64,000 nucleotides of DNA from Aquarana catesbeiana. Lineage: Eukaryota; Chordata; Amphibia; Anura; Ranidae. Below, piece after piece: positions 12,101 to 25,483 of the stretch. Both the position numbers and the translations under genes were made by a program. The number at the start of each line of letters is the position of its first letter. Positions within the stretch are counted from its first letter, which is position 1. Location of the stretch: positions 63,793,628 to 63,857,627 of the forward strand of contig NC_133333.1 of assembly GCF_042186555.1 (NCBI RefSeq). Direction: 5' to 3'. The notes under the pieces are model-generated. The model saw nothing but the letters and a program-made list of their open reading frames with translations, had not been told where the DNA came from and made no database searches.

Positions 12101-13738
12101 AAAAAAATAATTTTTGAAAACAAAAAAAATAATTTTTGAAAAAAAAAAATAATAATTTTTGAAAAAAAAAAAAAATTTTTGAAAAAAATATAAATAAAAT
12201 CATTTTTGAAAACAAAATTATTTTTGAAAAAAAAATTATTTTTGAAAAAAAAAAATTATTTTTGAAAAAAAAAATTATTTTTGAAAAAAAAATTATTTTT
12301 GAAAAAAAAAAATCATTTTTGAAAAAAAATTCATATTTTATGAAAAAAAAAAATCATAATTTTTGAAAAAAAAAATCATAATTTTTGAAAAAAATGTTCA
12401 GCTCTTTCAGCTAATGATGAGACTTCAACTTTTTTACTACTATTTATACTTTTTAAAATATTAAGCTTTTTAACACTTTTCACAGTTACTCCAGCCACTC
12501 CAACCACACAACAGTTACTCAAGCCACTCCACCCAGTTACTCCGCCCACTCCAGTTGTAGAGGCAAGAACACTTTTCACAATTTCCCCAGAAATTGTAGC
12601 TTTTCTAGTTCTTATTATTCTTATTATTATAGCCAAATTTACCACCCTAACTCCTCCCACAGTTTTTACACTACATAGACAAGTAATATACCAAAACGAG
12701 CGGATTGTTCCCGATTGGTGTGTTATTACTTTGTGGAATGTTTCGCCGAATGGTCCACGAAATGACGTTTTTGCGGCGAAATTGGTCCCATAGGAATGAA
12801 TGGCGAAATGTTCAAAACTAGAGTGGGAGGTGAGAAAAGCTGACAACCCCATGATCAGCCAAAACATTATGACCACCCCATGATCAGCCAAAACATTATG
12901 ACCGCCCCATGTAAAAAAAAAAATATTTTTGAAAAAAAAAAATAATTTTTGAAAAAAATAAAAAAATAATTTTTGAAAAAAAAAAAAAAATCATTTTTGA
13001 AAAAAAAAAATATTTTTGAAAAAAAAAAATATTTTTGAAAAAAAAAAATTATTTTTGAAAAAAAAAATTATTTTTGAAAAAAAAAAATATTTTTGAAAAA
13101 AAAATTACTTTAAAAAAAAATAATTTCGAAAAAAAAATTATTTTTGAAATAAAAAAATTCATTTTTGAAAAAAAAAATTACCTTTGAAAAAAAAAATTAC
13201 TTTTGAAAAAAAAAATTCATTTTTGAAGAAAAAAAAATTCATTTTTGAAGAAAAAAAAATCATTTTTGAATAAAAAAAATTCATTTTTGAAAAAAAAAAT
13301 TACTTTTGAAAAAAATGTTCAGCTCTTTCAGCGAATGATGGAACTTTTTTACTACTATTTATACTTTTTAAAATATTAAGCTTTTTAACACTTTTCACAG
13401 TTACTCAAGCCACTCCACCCCACCCAGTTACTCCGCCCACTCCAGTTGTAGAGGCAAGAACACTTTCACAATTTCCCCAGAAATTGTACCTTTTCTAGTT
13501 AAGTGTTCTTGCATAGCAAGACCACTTACTGTTATCTCACATATATATTTTTATTCTTATTAAGTGTTCTTGCATAGCAAGACCACTTACTGTTATCTCA
13601 CATATATATTATTCTTATTATTATAGCCAAATTTACCACCCTAACTCCTCCCACAGTTTTTACACTACATAGACAAGTAATATACCGAAACGTGCGGATT
13701 GTTCCCGAATGGTGTGCTATTATTTTGTGGAACGTTTC
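9167..13738 (+). repeat. HOR unit 3 (type A, 4572 bp)
   Basis: Same length as unit 1 and the same five-repeat state in its middle A-rich block. A-rich blocks lie at 10241-10692, 12077-12394 and 12913-13315. Hairpins are at 13501-13527 and 13562-13588. Its A-run lengths match unit 1 better than the adjacent unit 2. Confidence 0.92.
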
Positions 13739-16700
13739 GCCGAATGGTTCACGAAATATCGTTATTTTTGCAGTGAAATTGGTCCCATAGGAATGAATGG
13801 GGAAACTAGAGTGGGAGGTGAAAAAAGCTGGAAAATCAGAACATGATTTCTAAACTGCCGCCACTCCCTCATTTTCAAGCCCACCTACACAAATCTTATA
13901 TCAAAACGTTCAGCTATCCCTGCTGCCACTAAACATGTCCACGGCTAAGCCATAGTCCTGATAGTTTTCACAATATGACCATTTGTTTGCAACTCACGCC
14001 GTCCATTGACATTCATTGAAACTACACTCTAGCCCCCTCCAAATTTGAAGGGCAATTTCTAAACTGCGACTGTGCCTTCATTTTTAATATTTCAGAGACA
14101 TACTATACATCAAAATCTAGGTCTGGGTCTTGTGATTCTCACAATATAAAGATCTTCGCTGTAGGATGTATAGTTTTTAAAATACGGCCATTTGTTTAGA
14201 GGTCATTTCAGGAAATTTTAGCCATTAATCAGAGTGTACTGTTAGTGTTTGTTTTGTTGCCATGGTTACCAAAGCTTCTGTTATACACAGGGGGGAAGGT
14301 GGCTGGAGCATCTCAGCTGATTACAGAGCCCGGGGGAGGGGACAGACACACCATGCACTGATTTATAATAGAGGAATATGATGGGGCAGTTTTGATGGGG
14401 TAATTCTGATGGGGCAGTTTTGATGAAGCAGTATTTGAGAAGCATAAACAGGGCATGAGCGTTGCTAGGAAACAGTGGTTGTAAACACAAGATGCTGAGA
14501 CACCCCAAATGCATGTGACTTCATCTGCTAGACTTGATAATGCTTGTAGACTCCTCCCACAGTTTTCACACTACAGAGACAAATAATATACCGAAACGAG
14601 CGGATTGTTCCCGATTGGTGTGTTATTACTTTGTGGAATGTTTTGCCGAATGGTCCACGAAATGATGTTTTTGCGGCGAAATTGGTCCCATAGGAATGAA
14701 TGGCGAAATGTTCAAAACTAGAGTGGGAAGTGACAAAAGCTGACAACCCCATGATCAGCCAAAACATTATGACCACCCCATGATCAGCCAAAACATTATG
14801 ACCGCCCCATGTAAAAAAAAAAAAATATTTTTGAAAAAAAAAAATAATTTTTGAAAAAAGTAAAAAAATAATTTTTGAAAAAAAAAATCATTTTTGAAAA
14901 AAAAAATATTTTTGAAAAAAAAAAAAATATTTTTGAAAAAAAAAATATTTTTGAAAAAAAAAATATTTTTGAAAAAAAAATTACTTTTAAAAAAAAAATT
15001 ATTTTTGAAAAAAAAATATATTTGAAAAAAAAAAATATTTTTGAAAAAAAAAAATTATTTTTGAAAAAAAAATTACTTTAAAAAAAATAATAATTTCGAA
15101 AAAAAAATTATTTTTGAAATAAAAAAAATTCATTTTTGAAAAAAAAAATTACCTTTGAAAAAAAAAATTACTTTTGAAAAAAAAAATCATTTTTGAAGAA
15201 AAAAAAATCATTTTTGATTAAAAAAAATTCATTTTTGAAAAAAAAAATTACTTTTGAAAAAAATGTTCAGCTCTTTCAGCGAATGATGGAACTTTTTTAC
15301 TACTATTTATACTTTTTAAAATATTAAGCTTTTTAACACTTTTCACAGTTACTCAAGCCACTCCACCCCACCCAGTTACTCCGCCCACTCCAGTTGTAGA
15401 GGCAAGAACACTTTTCACAATTTCCCCAGAAATTGTACCTTTTCTAGTTATTATTATTATTATAGCCAAATTTACCACCCTAACTCCTCCCACAGTTTTT
15501 ACACTACATAGACAAGTAATATACCGAAACGTGCGGATTGTTCCCGAATGGTGTGCTATTATTTTGAGGAACGTTTCGCCGAATGGTTCACGAAATATCG
15601 TCGTTTTTGCGGCGAAATTGGTCCCATAGGAATGAATGGGGAAACTAGAGTGGGAGGTGACAAAAACTGAAAAATCAGAACATGATTTCTAAACTGCCAC
15701 CACTCCCTCATTTTCAAGCCCACCTACACAAATCTTATATCAAAACGTTCAGCTATCCCTGCTGCCACTAAACATGTCCACGGCTAAGCCATAGTCCTGA
15801 TAGTTTTCACAATATGACCATTTGTTTGCAACTCACGCCGTCCATTGACATTCATTGAAACTACACTCTAGCCCCTTCAAATTTGAAGGGCAATTTCTAA
15901 ACTGCGACCGTGTCTTCAATTTTAATATTTCAGAGACATACTATGTATCAAAGTCTAGGTCTGTGTCATGTGATTCTCACAATATAAAGATCTTCGCTGT
16001 AGGATGTATAGTTTTTAAAATACGGCCATTTGTTTAGAGGTCATTTCAGGAAATTTTAGCCATTAATCAGAGTGTACTGTGTTTGTTTTGTTGCCATGGT
16101 TACCAAAGCTTCTGTTATACACAGGGGGGAGGTGGCTGGAGCATCTCAACTCTGATTACAGAGCCCGGGGGAGGGGACAGACACACCATGTACTGATTTA
16201 TAATAGAGGAATATGATGGGGCAGTTTTGATGGGGTAATTCTGATGGGGCAGTTTTGATGAAGTAGTATTTGGGAAGCATAAACAGGGCATGAGCGTTGC
16301 TAGGAAACAGTGGTTGTAAACACAAGATGCTGAGACACCCCAAATGCATGTGACTTCATCTGCTAGACTTGATAATGCTTGTAGACTCCTCCCACAGTTT
16401 TTACACTACAGAGACAAGTAATATACCGAAACGAGCGGATTGTTCCCGATTGGTGTGCTATTACTTTGTGGAACGTTTCGCCGAATGGTCCACGAAATGT
16501 CGTTTTTGCGGCAAAATTGGTCCCATAGGAATGAATGCCGAAATGTTCAAAACTAGAGTGGGAGGTGACAAAAGCTGACAACCCCATGATTAGCCAAAAC
16601 ATTATGACCACCCCATGATCAGCCAAAACATTATGACCGCCCCATGTAAAAAAAAAAAATATTTTTGAAAAAAAAAAATAATTTTTGAAAACAAAAAAAA

Positions 16701-18335
16701 TAATTTTTGAAAAAAAAAAATAATAATTTTTGAAAAAAAAAAAAAATTTTTGAAAAAAATATAAATAAAATCATTTTTGAAAACAAAATTATTTTTGAAA
16801 AAAAAATTATTTTTGAAAAAAAAAAAATTATTTTTGAAAAAAAAAAATTATTTTTGAAAAAAAAAAATTATTTTTGAAAAAAAAATTATTTTTGAAAAAA
16901 AAAAATCATTTTTGAAAAAAAATTCATATTTTATGAAAAAAAAAAAATCATAATTTTTGAAAAAAAAAATCATAATTTTTGAAAAAAATGTTCAGCTCTT
17001 TCAGCTAATGATGAGACTTCAACTTTTTTACTACTATTTATACTTTTTAAAATATTAAGCTTTTTAACACTTTTCACAGTTACTCCAGCCACTCCAACCA
17101 CACAACAGTTACTCAAGCCACTCCACCCAGTTACTCCGCCCACTCCAGTTGTAGAGGCAAGAACACTTTTCACAATTTCCCCAGAAATTGTAGCTTTTCT
17201 AGTTCTTATTATTCTTATTATTATAGCCAAATTTACCACCCTAACTCCTCCCACAGTTTTTACACTACATAGACAAGTAATATACCAAAACGAGCGGATT
17301 GTTCCCGATTGGTGTGTTATTACTTTGTGGAATGTTTCGCCGAATGGTCCACGAAATGACGTTTTTGCGGCGAAATTGGTCCCATAGGAATGAATGGCGA
17401 AATGTTCAAAACTAGAGTGGGAGGTGAGAAAAGCTGACAACCCCATGATCAGCCAAAACATTATGACCACCCCATGATCAGCCAAAACATTATGACCGCC
17501 CCATGTAAAAAAAAAAATATTTTTGAAAAAAAAAAAAAATAATTTTTGAAAAAAATAAAAAAATAATTTTTGAAAAAAATAAAAAAATAATTTTTGAAAA
17601 AAAAAAATATTTTTGAAAAAAAAAAATATTTTTGAAAAAAAAAAATTATTTTTGAAAAAAAAAATTATTTTTGAAAAAAAAAAATATTTTTGAAAAAAAA
17701 ATTACTTTAAAAAAAAATAATTTCGAAAAAAAAATTATTTTTGAAATAAAAAAATTCATTTTTGAAAAAAAAAATTACCTTTGAAAAAAAAAATTACTTT
17801 TGAAAAAAAAAATTCATTTTTGAAGAAAAAAAAATTCATTTTTGAAGAAAAAAAAATCATTTTTGAATAAAAAAAATTCATTTTTGAAAAAAAAAATTAC
17901 TTTTGAAAAAAATGTTCAGCTCTTTCAGCGAATGATGGAACTTTTTTACTACTATTTATACTTTTTAAAATATTAAGCTTTTTAACACTTTTCACAGTTA
18001 CTCAAGCCACTCCACCCCACCCAGTTACTCCGCCCACTCCAGTTGTAGAGGCAAGAACACTTTCACAATTTCCCCAGAAATTGTACCTTTTCTAGTTAAG
18101 TGTTCTTGCATAGCAAGACCACTTACTGTTATCTCACATATATATTTTTATTCTTATTAAGTGTTCTTGCATAGCAAGACCACTTACTGTTATCTCACAT
18201 ATATATTATTCTTATTATTATAGCCAAATTTACCACCCTAACTCCTCCCACAGTTTTTACACTACATAGACAAGTAATATACCGAAACGTGCGGATTGTT
18301 CCCGAATGGTGTGCTATTATTTTGTGGAACGTTTC
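13739..18335 (+). repeat. HOR unit 4 (type B, 4597 bp)
   Basis: Matches unit 2, with six repeats in the middle A-rich block (16648-16988). The other A-rich blocks are 14813-15263 and 17507-17912. The third block carries a private extra AAATAAAAAAATAATTTTTG-type repeat near 17575-17600. Hairpins are at 18098-18124 and 18159-18185. Confidence 0.92.
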
Positions 18336-21300
18336 GCCGAATGGTTCACGAAATATCGTTATTTTTGCAGTGAAATTGGTCCCATAGGAATGAATGGGGA
18401 AACTAGAGTGGGAGGTGAAAAAAGCTGGAAAATCAGAACATGATTTCTAAACTGCCGCCACTCCCTCATTTTCAAGCCCACCTACACAAATCTTATATCA
18501 AAACGTTCAGCTATCCCTGCTGCCACTAAACATGTCCACGGCTAAGCCATAGTCCTGATAGTTTTCACAATATGACCATTTGTTTGCAACTCACGCCGTC
18601 CATTGACATTCATTGAAACTACACTCTAGCCCCCTCCAAATTTGAAGGGCAATTTCTAAACTGCGACTGTGCCTTCATTTTTAATATTTCAGAGACATAC
18701 TATACATCAAAATCTAGGTCTGGGTCTTGTGATTCTCACAATATAAAGATCTTCGCTGTAGGATGTATAGTTTTTAAAATACGGCCATTTGTTTAGAGGT
18801 CATTTCAGGAAATTTTAGCCATTAATCAGAGTGTACTGTTAGTGTTTGTTTTGTTGCCATGGTTACCAAAGCTTCTGTTATACACAGGGGGGAAGGTGGC
18901 TGGAGCATCTCAGCTGATTACAGAGCCCGGGGGAGGGGACAGACACACCATGCACTGATTTATAATAGAGGAATATGATGGGGCAGTTTTGATGGGGTAA
19001 TTCTGATGGGGCAGTTTTGATGAAGCAGTATTTGAGAAGCATAAACAGGGCATGAGCGTTGCTAGGAAACAGTGGTTGTAAACACAAGATGCTGAGACAC
19101 CCCAAATGCATGTGACTTCATCTGCTAGACTTGATAATGCTTGTAGACTCCTCCCACAGTTTTCACACTACAGAGACAAATAATATACCGAAACGAGCGG
19201 ATTGTTCCCGATTGGTGTGTTATTACTTTGTGGAATGTTTTGCCGAATGGTCCACGAAATGATGTTTTTGCGGCGAAATTGGTCCCATAGGAATGAATGG
19301 CGAAATGTTCAAAACTAGAGTGGGAAGTGACAAAAGCTGACAACCCCATGATCAGCCAAAACATTATGACCACCCCATGATCAGCCAAAACATTATGACC
19401 GCCCCATGTAAAAAAAAAATATATTTTTGAAAAAAAAAAATAATTTTTGAAAAAAGTAAAAAAATAATTTTTGAAAAAAAAAATCATTTTTGAAAAAAAA
19501 AAATATTTTTGAAAAAAAAAAAAATATTTTTGAAAAAAAAAATATTTTTGAAAAAAAAAAATATTTTTGAAAAAAAAATTACTTTTAAAAAAAAAATTAT
19601 TTTTGAAAAAAAAATATATTTGAAAAAAAAAAATATTTTTGAAAAAAAAAAATTATTTTTGAAAAAAAAATTACTTTAAAAAAAATAATAATTTCGAAAA
19701 AAAAATTATTTTTGAAATAAAAAAAATTCATTTTTGAAAAAAAAAATTACCTTTGAAAAAAAAAATTACTTTTGAAAAAAAAAATCATTTTTGAAGAAAA
19801 AAAAATCATTTTTGATTAAAAAAAATTCATTTTTGAAAAAAAAAATTACTTTTGAAAAAAATGTTCAGCTCTTTCAGCGAATGATGGAACTTTTTTACTA
19901 CTATTTATACTTTTTAAAATATTAAGCTTTTTAACACTTTTCACAGTTACTCAAGCCACTCCACCCCACCCAGTTACTCCGCCCACTCCAGTTGTAGAGG
20001 CAAGAACACTTTTCACAATTTCCCCAGAAATTGTACCTTTTCTAGTTATTATTATTATTATAGCCAAATTTACCACCCTAACTCCTCCCACAGTTTTTAC
20101 ACTACATAGACAAGTAATATACCGAAACGTGCGGATTGTTCCCGAATGGTGTGCTATTATTTTGAGGAATGTTTCGCCGAATGGTTCACGAAATATCGTC
20201 GTTTTTGCGGCGAAATTGGTCCCATAGGAATGAATGGGGAAACTAGAGTGGGAGGTGACAAAAACTGAAAAATCAGAACATGATTTCTAAACTGCCACCA
20301 CTCCCTCATTTTCAAGCCCACCTACACAAATCTTATATCAAAACGTTCAGCTATCCCTGCTGCCACTAAACATGTCCACGGCTAAGCCATAGTCCTGATA
20401 GTTTTCACAATATGACCATTTGTTTGCAACTCACGCCGTCCATTGACATTCATTGAAACTACACTCTAGCCCCTTCAAATTTGAAGGGCAATTTCTAAAC
20501 TGCGACCGTGTCTTCAATTTTAATATTTCAGAGACATACTATGTATCAAAGTCTAGGTCTGTGTCATGTGATTCTCACAATATAAAGATCTTCGCTGTAG
20601 GATGTATAGTTTTTAAAATACGGCCATTTGTTTAGAGGTCATTTCAGGAAATTTTAGCCATTAATCAGAGTGTACTGTGTTTGTTTTGTTGCCATGGTTA
20701 CCAAAGCTTCTGTTATACACAGGGGGGAGGTGGCTGGAGCATCTCAACTCTGATTACAGAGCCCGGGGGAGGGGACAGACACACCATGTACTGATTTATA
20801 ATAGAGGAATATGATGGGGCAGTTTTGATGGGGTAATTCTGATGGGGCAGTTTTGATGAAGTAGTATTTGGGAAGCATAAACAGGGCATGAGCGTTGCTA
20901 GGAAACAGTGGTTGTAAACACAAGATGCTGAGACACCCCAAATGCATGTGACTTCATCTGCTAGACTTGATAATGCTTGTAGACTCCTCCCACAGTTTTT
21001 ACACTACAGAGACAAGTAATATACCGAAACGAGCGGATTGTTCCCGATTGGTGTGCTATTACTTTGTGGAACGTTTCGCCGAATGGTCCACGAAATGTCG
21101 TTTTTGCGGCAAAATTGGTCCCATAGGAATGAATGCCGAAATGTTCAAAACTAGAGTGGGAGGTGACAAAAGCTGACAACCCCATGATTAGCCAAAACAT
21201 TATGACCACCCCATGATCAGCCAAAACATTATGACCGCCCCATGTAAAAAAAAAAAATATTTTTGAAAAAAAAAAATAATTTTTGAAAACAAAAAAAATA

Positions 21301-22114
21301 ATTTTTGAAAAAAAAAAATAATAATTTTTGAAAAAAAAAAAAATTTTTGAAAAAAATATAAATAAAATCATTTTTGAAAAAAAAATTATTTTTGAAAAAA
21401 AAAAAATTATTTTTGAAAAAAAAAAATTATTTTTGAAAATAATTATTTTTGAAAAAAAAAAAATATTTTTGAAAAAAAAATTACTTTAAAAAAAAATAGT
21501 TTCGAAAAAAAAATTATTTTTGAAATAAAAAAATTCATTTTTGAAAAAAAAAATTACCTTTGAAAAAAAAAATTACTTTTGAAAAAAAAAATTCATTTTT
21601 GAAGAAAAAAAAATTCATTTTTGAAGAAAAAAAAATCATTTTTGAATAAAAAAAATTCATTTTTGAAAAAAAAAATTACTTTTGAAAAAAATGTTCAGCT
21701 CTTTCAGCGAATGATGGAACTTTTTTACTACTATTTATACTTTTTAAAATATTAAGCTTTTTAACACTTTTCACAGTTACTCAAGCCACTCCACCCCACC
21801 CAGTTACTCCGCCCACTCCAGTTGTAGAGGCAAGAACACTTTCACAATTTCCCCAGAAATTGTACCTTTTCTAGTTAAGTGTTCTTGCATAGCAAGACCA
21901 CTTACTGTTATCTCACATATATATTTTTATTCTTATTAAGTGTTCTTGCATAGCAAGACCACTTACTGTTATCTCACATATATATTATTCTTATTATTAT
22001 AGCCAAATTTACCACCCTAACTCCTCCCACAGTTTTTACACTACATAGACAAGTAATATACCGAAACGTGCGGATTGTTCCCGAATGGTGTGCTATTATT
22101 TTGTGGAACGTTTC
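18336..22114 (+). repeat. HOR unit 5 (3779 bp, lost one sub-unit)
   Basis: The first A-rich block (19410-19861) resembles type A. The second and third A-rich blocks are fused into one (21246-21691), with an odd junction reading GAAAATAATTATTTTTG near 21436. The whole ~0.9 kb middle sub-unit that other units carry between these blocks is missing, which accounts for the ~793-bp shortfall. Hairpins are at 21877-21903 and 21938-21964. It is the last unit before the array loses its regular period. Confidence 0.9.
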
Positions 22115-25100
22115 GCCGAATGGTTCACGAAATATCGTTATTTTTGCAGTGAAATTGGTCCCATAGGAATGAATGGGGAAACTAGAGTGGGAGGTGAAAA
22201 AAGCTGGAAAATCAGAACATGATTTCTAAACTGCTGCCACTCCCTCATTTTCAAGCCCACCTACACAAATCTTATATCAAAACGTTCAGCTATCCCTGCT
22301 GCCACTAAACATGTCCACGGCTAAGCCATAGTCCTGATAGTTTTCACAATATGACCATTTGTTTGCAACTCACGCCGTCCATTGACATTCATTGAAACTA
22401 CACTCTAGCCCCTTCAAATTTGAAGGGCAATTTCTAAACTGCGACCGTGCCTTCAATTTTAATATTTCAGAGACATACTATGTATCAAAATCTAGGTCTG
22501 GGTCTTGTGATTCTCACAATATAAAGATCTTCGCTGTAGGATATATAGTTTTTAAAATACGGCCATTTGTTTAGAGGTCATTTCAGGAAATTTTAGCCAT
22601 TAATCAGAGTGTACTTTGTTTTGTTGCCATGGTTACCAAAGCTTCTGTTATACACAGGGGGGAGGTGGCTGGAGCATCTCAGCTCTGATTACAGAGCCCG
22701 GGGGAGGGAACAGACACACCATGTACTCATTTATAATAGAGGAATATGATGGGGCAGTTTTGATGGGGTGATTCTGATGGGGCAGTTTTGATGAAGTAGT
22801 ATTTGGGAAGCATAAACAGGGCATGAGCGTTGCTAGGAAACAGTGGTTGTAAACACAAGATGCTGAGACACCCCAAATGCATGTGACTTCATCTGCTAGA
22901 CTTGATAATGCTTGTAGACTCCTCCCACAGTTTTTACACTACAGAGACAAGTAATATACCGAAACGAGCGGATTGTTCCCAATTGGTGTGTTATTACTTT
23001 GTGGAATGTTTCGCCGAATGGTCCACGAAATATCATCGTTTTTGCGGCGAAATTGGTCCCATAGGAATGAATGGCGAAATGTTCAAAACTAGAGTGGGAG
23101 GTGACAAAAGCTGACAACCCCATGATCAGCCAAAACATTATGACCACCCCATGATCAGCCAAAACATTATGACCGCCCCATGTAAAAAAAAAATATTTTT
23201 GAAAAAAAAAAAAAATAATTTTTGAAAAAAAAAATCATTTTGAAAAAAAAATATATTTTTGAAAAAAAAAATATATTTTTGAAAAAAAAATATATTTTTG
23301 AAAAAAAATATATATTTTTGAAAAAAAATATATATTTTTGAAAAAAAATATATATTTTTGAAAAAAAAAATCACTTTTGAAAAAAAAAATCATTTTTGAA
23401 AAAAAAAATCATTTTTGAAAAAAAAAATGTTTGTGCTCTTTCAGCTAATGATGAGACTTCAACTTTTTTACTACTATTTATACTTTTTAAAATATTAAGC
23501 TATTTAACGCTTTTCACAGGAGCTCCAGCCACTCCAACCACACAACAGTTACTCAAGCCACTCCACCCAGTTACTCCGCCCACTCCAGTTGTAGAGGCAA
23601 GAACACTTTCACAATTTCACCAGAAATTGTACCTTTTCTAGTTCTTATTATTCTTATTATAGCCAAATTTACCACCCTAACTCCTCCCACAGTTTTTACA
23701 CTACATAGACAAGTAATATACCAAAATGTGCGGATTGTTCCCGAATGGTGTGCTATTATTTTGTGGAACGTGTCGCCGAATGGTTCACGAAATATCGTTG
23801 TTTTTGCGGCGAAATTGGTCCCATAGGAATGAATGGGGAAACTAGAGTGGGAGATGACAAAAGCATTAAAAATCAGACCATGATTTTTAAACTGCCGCCA
23901 CTCCCTCATTTTCAAGCCCACCTACACAAATCTTATATCAAAACGTTCAGCTATCCCTGCTGCCACTAAACATGTCCACGGCTAAGCCATAGTCCTGATA
24001 GTTTTCACAATATGACCATTTGTTTGCAGCTCACGCCGTCCATTGACATTCATTGAAACTACACTCTAGCCCCTTCAAATTTGAAGGACAATTTCTAAAC
24101 TGCGACTGTGCCTCAATTTCTAATATTTCAGAGACATACTATGTATCAAAATCTAGGTCTGGGTCTTGTGATTCTCACAATATAAAGCTTTTCGCTGTAG
24201 GATTTATAGTTTTTAAAATACGACCGTTTGAATTACTGCACAGTTGTTACAGCTATGATCCTTTGTATTGTGTATGAGCAGTGGGTGTGAAGCATAAACA
24301 GTACATGAGTGTTGCTAGGAAACAGTGGTTGTAAACACAAGATGCTGAAACCCCCCAAATGCATTTGGTCATACCTTCCTCTGATAGGCTTGATAATGCT
24401 GATAATTTACCACCCTAACTCCTCCCACAGTTTTTACACTACATAAACAGTAATATACCGAAACGTGCGGATTGTTCCCGATTGGTGTGCTATTACTTTG
24501 TGGAACTTTTTTCGCCGAATGGTTCACGAAATATCGTCGTTTTTGCGGCGAAATTGGTCCCATAGGAATGAATGGCGAAATGTTCAAAACTAGAGTGGGA
24601 GGTGACAAAAGCTGACAACCCCATGATCATACCACCCTAACACCTCCCACAGCTTTTAAACTACATAGACAGTAATATACCGAAGGTGCGGATTGTTCCC
24701 GATTGGTGTGCTATTACTTTGTGGAACGTTTCACCGAATGGTTCACGAAATATCGTCGTTTTTGCGACGAAATTGGTCCCATAGGAATGAATGGCGAAAT
24801 GTTCAAAACTAGAGTGGGAGGTGACAAAAGCTGTCAACCCCATGATCAGCCAAAACATTATGACCACCCCATGATCAGAAAAAACATTATGACCACCTAA
24901 TAAAAAAATATATATATTTTTGAAAAAAAAAATCATTTTTGAAAAAAAAAAAAAATAAAATTAATTTTTGAAAAAAAATAAAATTCATTTAAAGAAAAAA
25001 AAATGTAAAAAAAAATTTTGAAAAAAAAATCATTTAAAAAAAAAAACAATTTTTGAAAAAAAAAATTCATTTTTGAAAAAAAAAAATTCATTTTTGAAAA

Positions 25101-25134
25101 AAAAAATTCATTTTTGAAAAAAAAAAAATTCATT
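22115..25134 (+). repeat. Divergent satellite units after domain I
   Basis: Irregular units of the same family, more diverged from each other than the HOR units. A-rich blocks are at 23184-23427 (with ATATATATTTTTG variants) and 24901-25134. The core at 23428 starts with the variant TTTGTGCTCTTTCAGC. Near 24230 the middle section switches to a second ending (GAATTACTGCACAGTTGTTA) that replaces the X-box section. The tail is duplicated in short form at 24400-24630 and 24640-24890. No gene is seen. Confidence 0.85.
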
Positions 25135-25483
25135 CGGGAACAATCCGCACGTTTTGGTATATTACTTGTCTATGTAGTGTAAAAACTGTGGGAGGAGTTA
25201 GGGTGGTAAATTTGGCTATAATAATAATAAGAACTAGAAAAGGTACAATTTCTGGGGAAATTGTGAAAGTGTTCTTGCCTCTACAACTGGAGTGGGCGGA
25301 GTAACTGGGTGGGGTGGAGTGGCTTGAGTAACTGTGAAAAGTGTTAAAAAGCTTAATATTTTAAAAAGTATAAATAGTAGTAAAAAAGTTCCATCATTCG
25401 CTGAAAGAGCTGAACATTTTTTTCAAAAGTTTTTTTTTTTCAAAAATGAATTATTTTTTTTCAAAAATGATTTTTTTTTTTTT
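25135..25483 (-). repeat. Reversed satellite core and A-rich fragment
   Basis: Read on the minus strand, this is a short A-rich block (25417-25483), then GTTCAGCTCTTTCAGCG, the Ctttaacac/actccgcccactccag core, and the start of the tail up to TCCCGAATG. It ends abruptly at the inversion junction. Confidence 0.85.

Larger units (their letters stand above)
1..22114 (+). repeat. Satellite higher-order-repeat domain I: five ~4.57 kb units
   Basis: Five head-to-tail units, phased here on the recurring GCCGAATGGTTCACG that opens the window, start at 1, 4573, 9167, 13739 and 18336. Full lengths are 4572, 4594, 4572 and 4597 bp; the fifth is shortened to 3779 bp. Unit-to-unit differences read by eye are a few single-base changes plus A-run lengths, so the array is young or strongly homogenised. 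Each full unit holds three related sub-units, with core starts (GTTCAGCTC) about 1703, 919 and 1950 bp apart. They arose from a smaller ancestral monomer. The window starts inside a unit, so the array continues to the left. This could be pericentromeric or interstitial satellite; the sequence alone does not say which. Confidence 0.93.
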
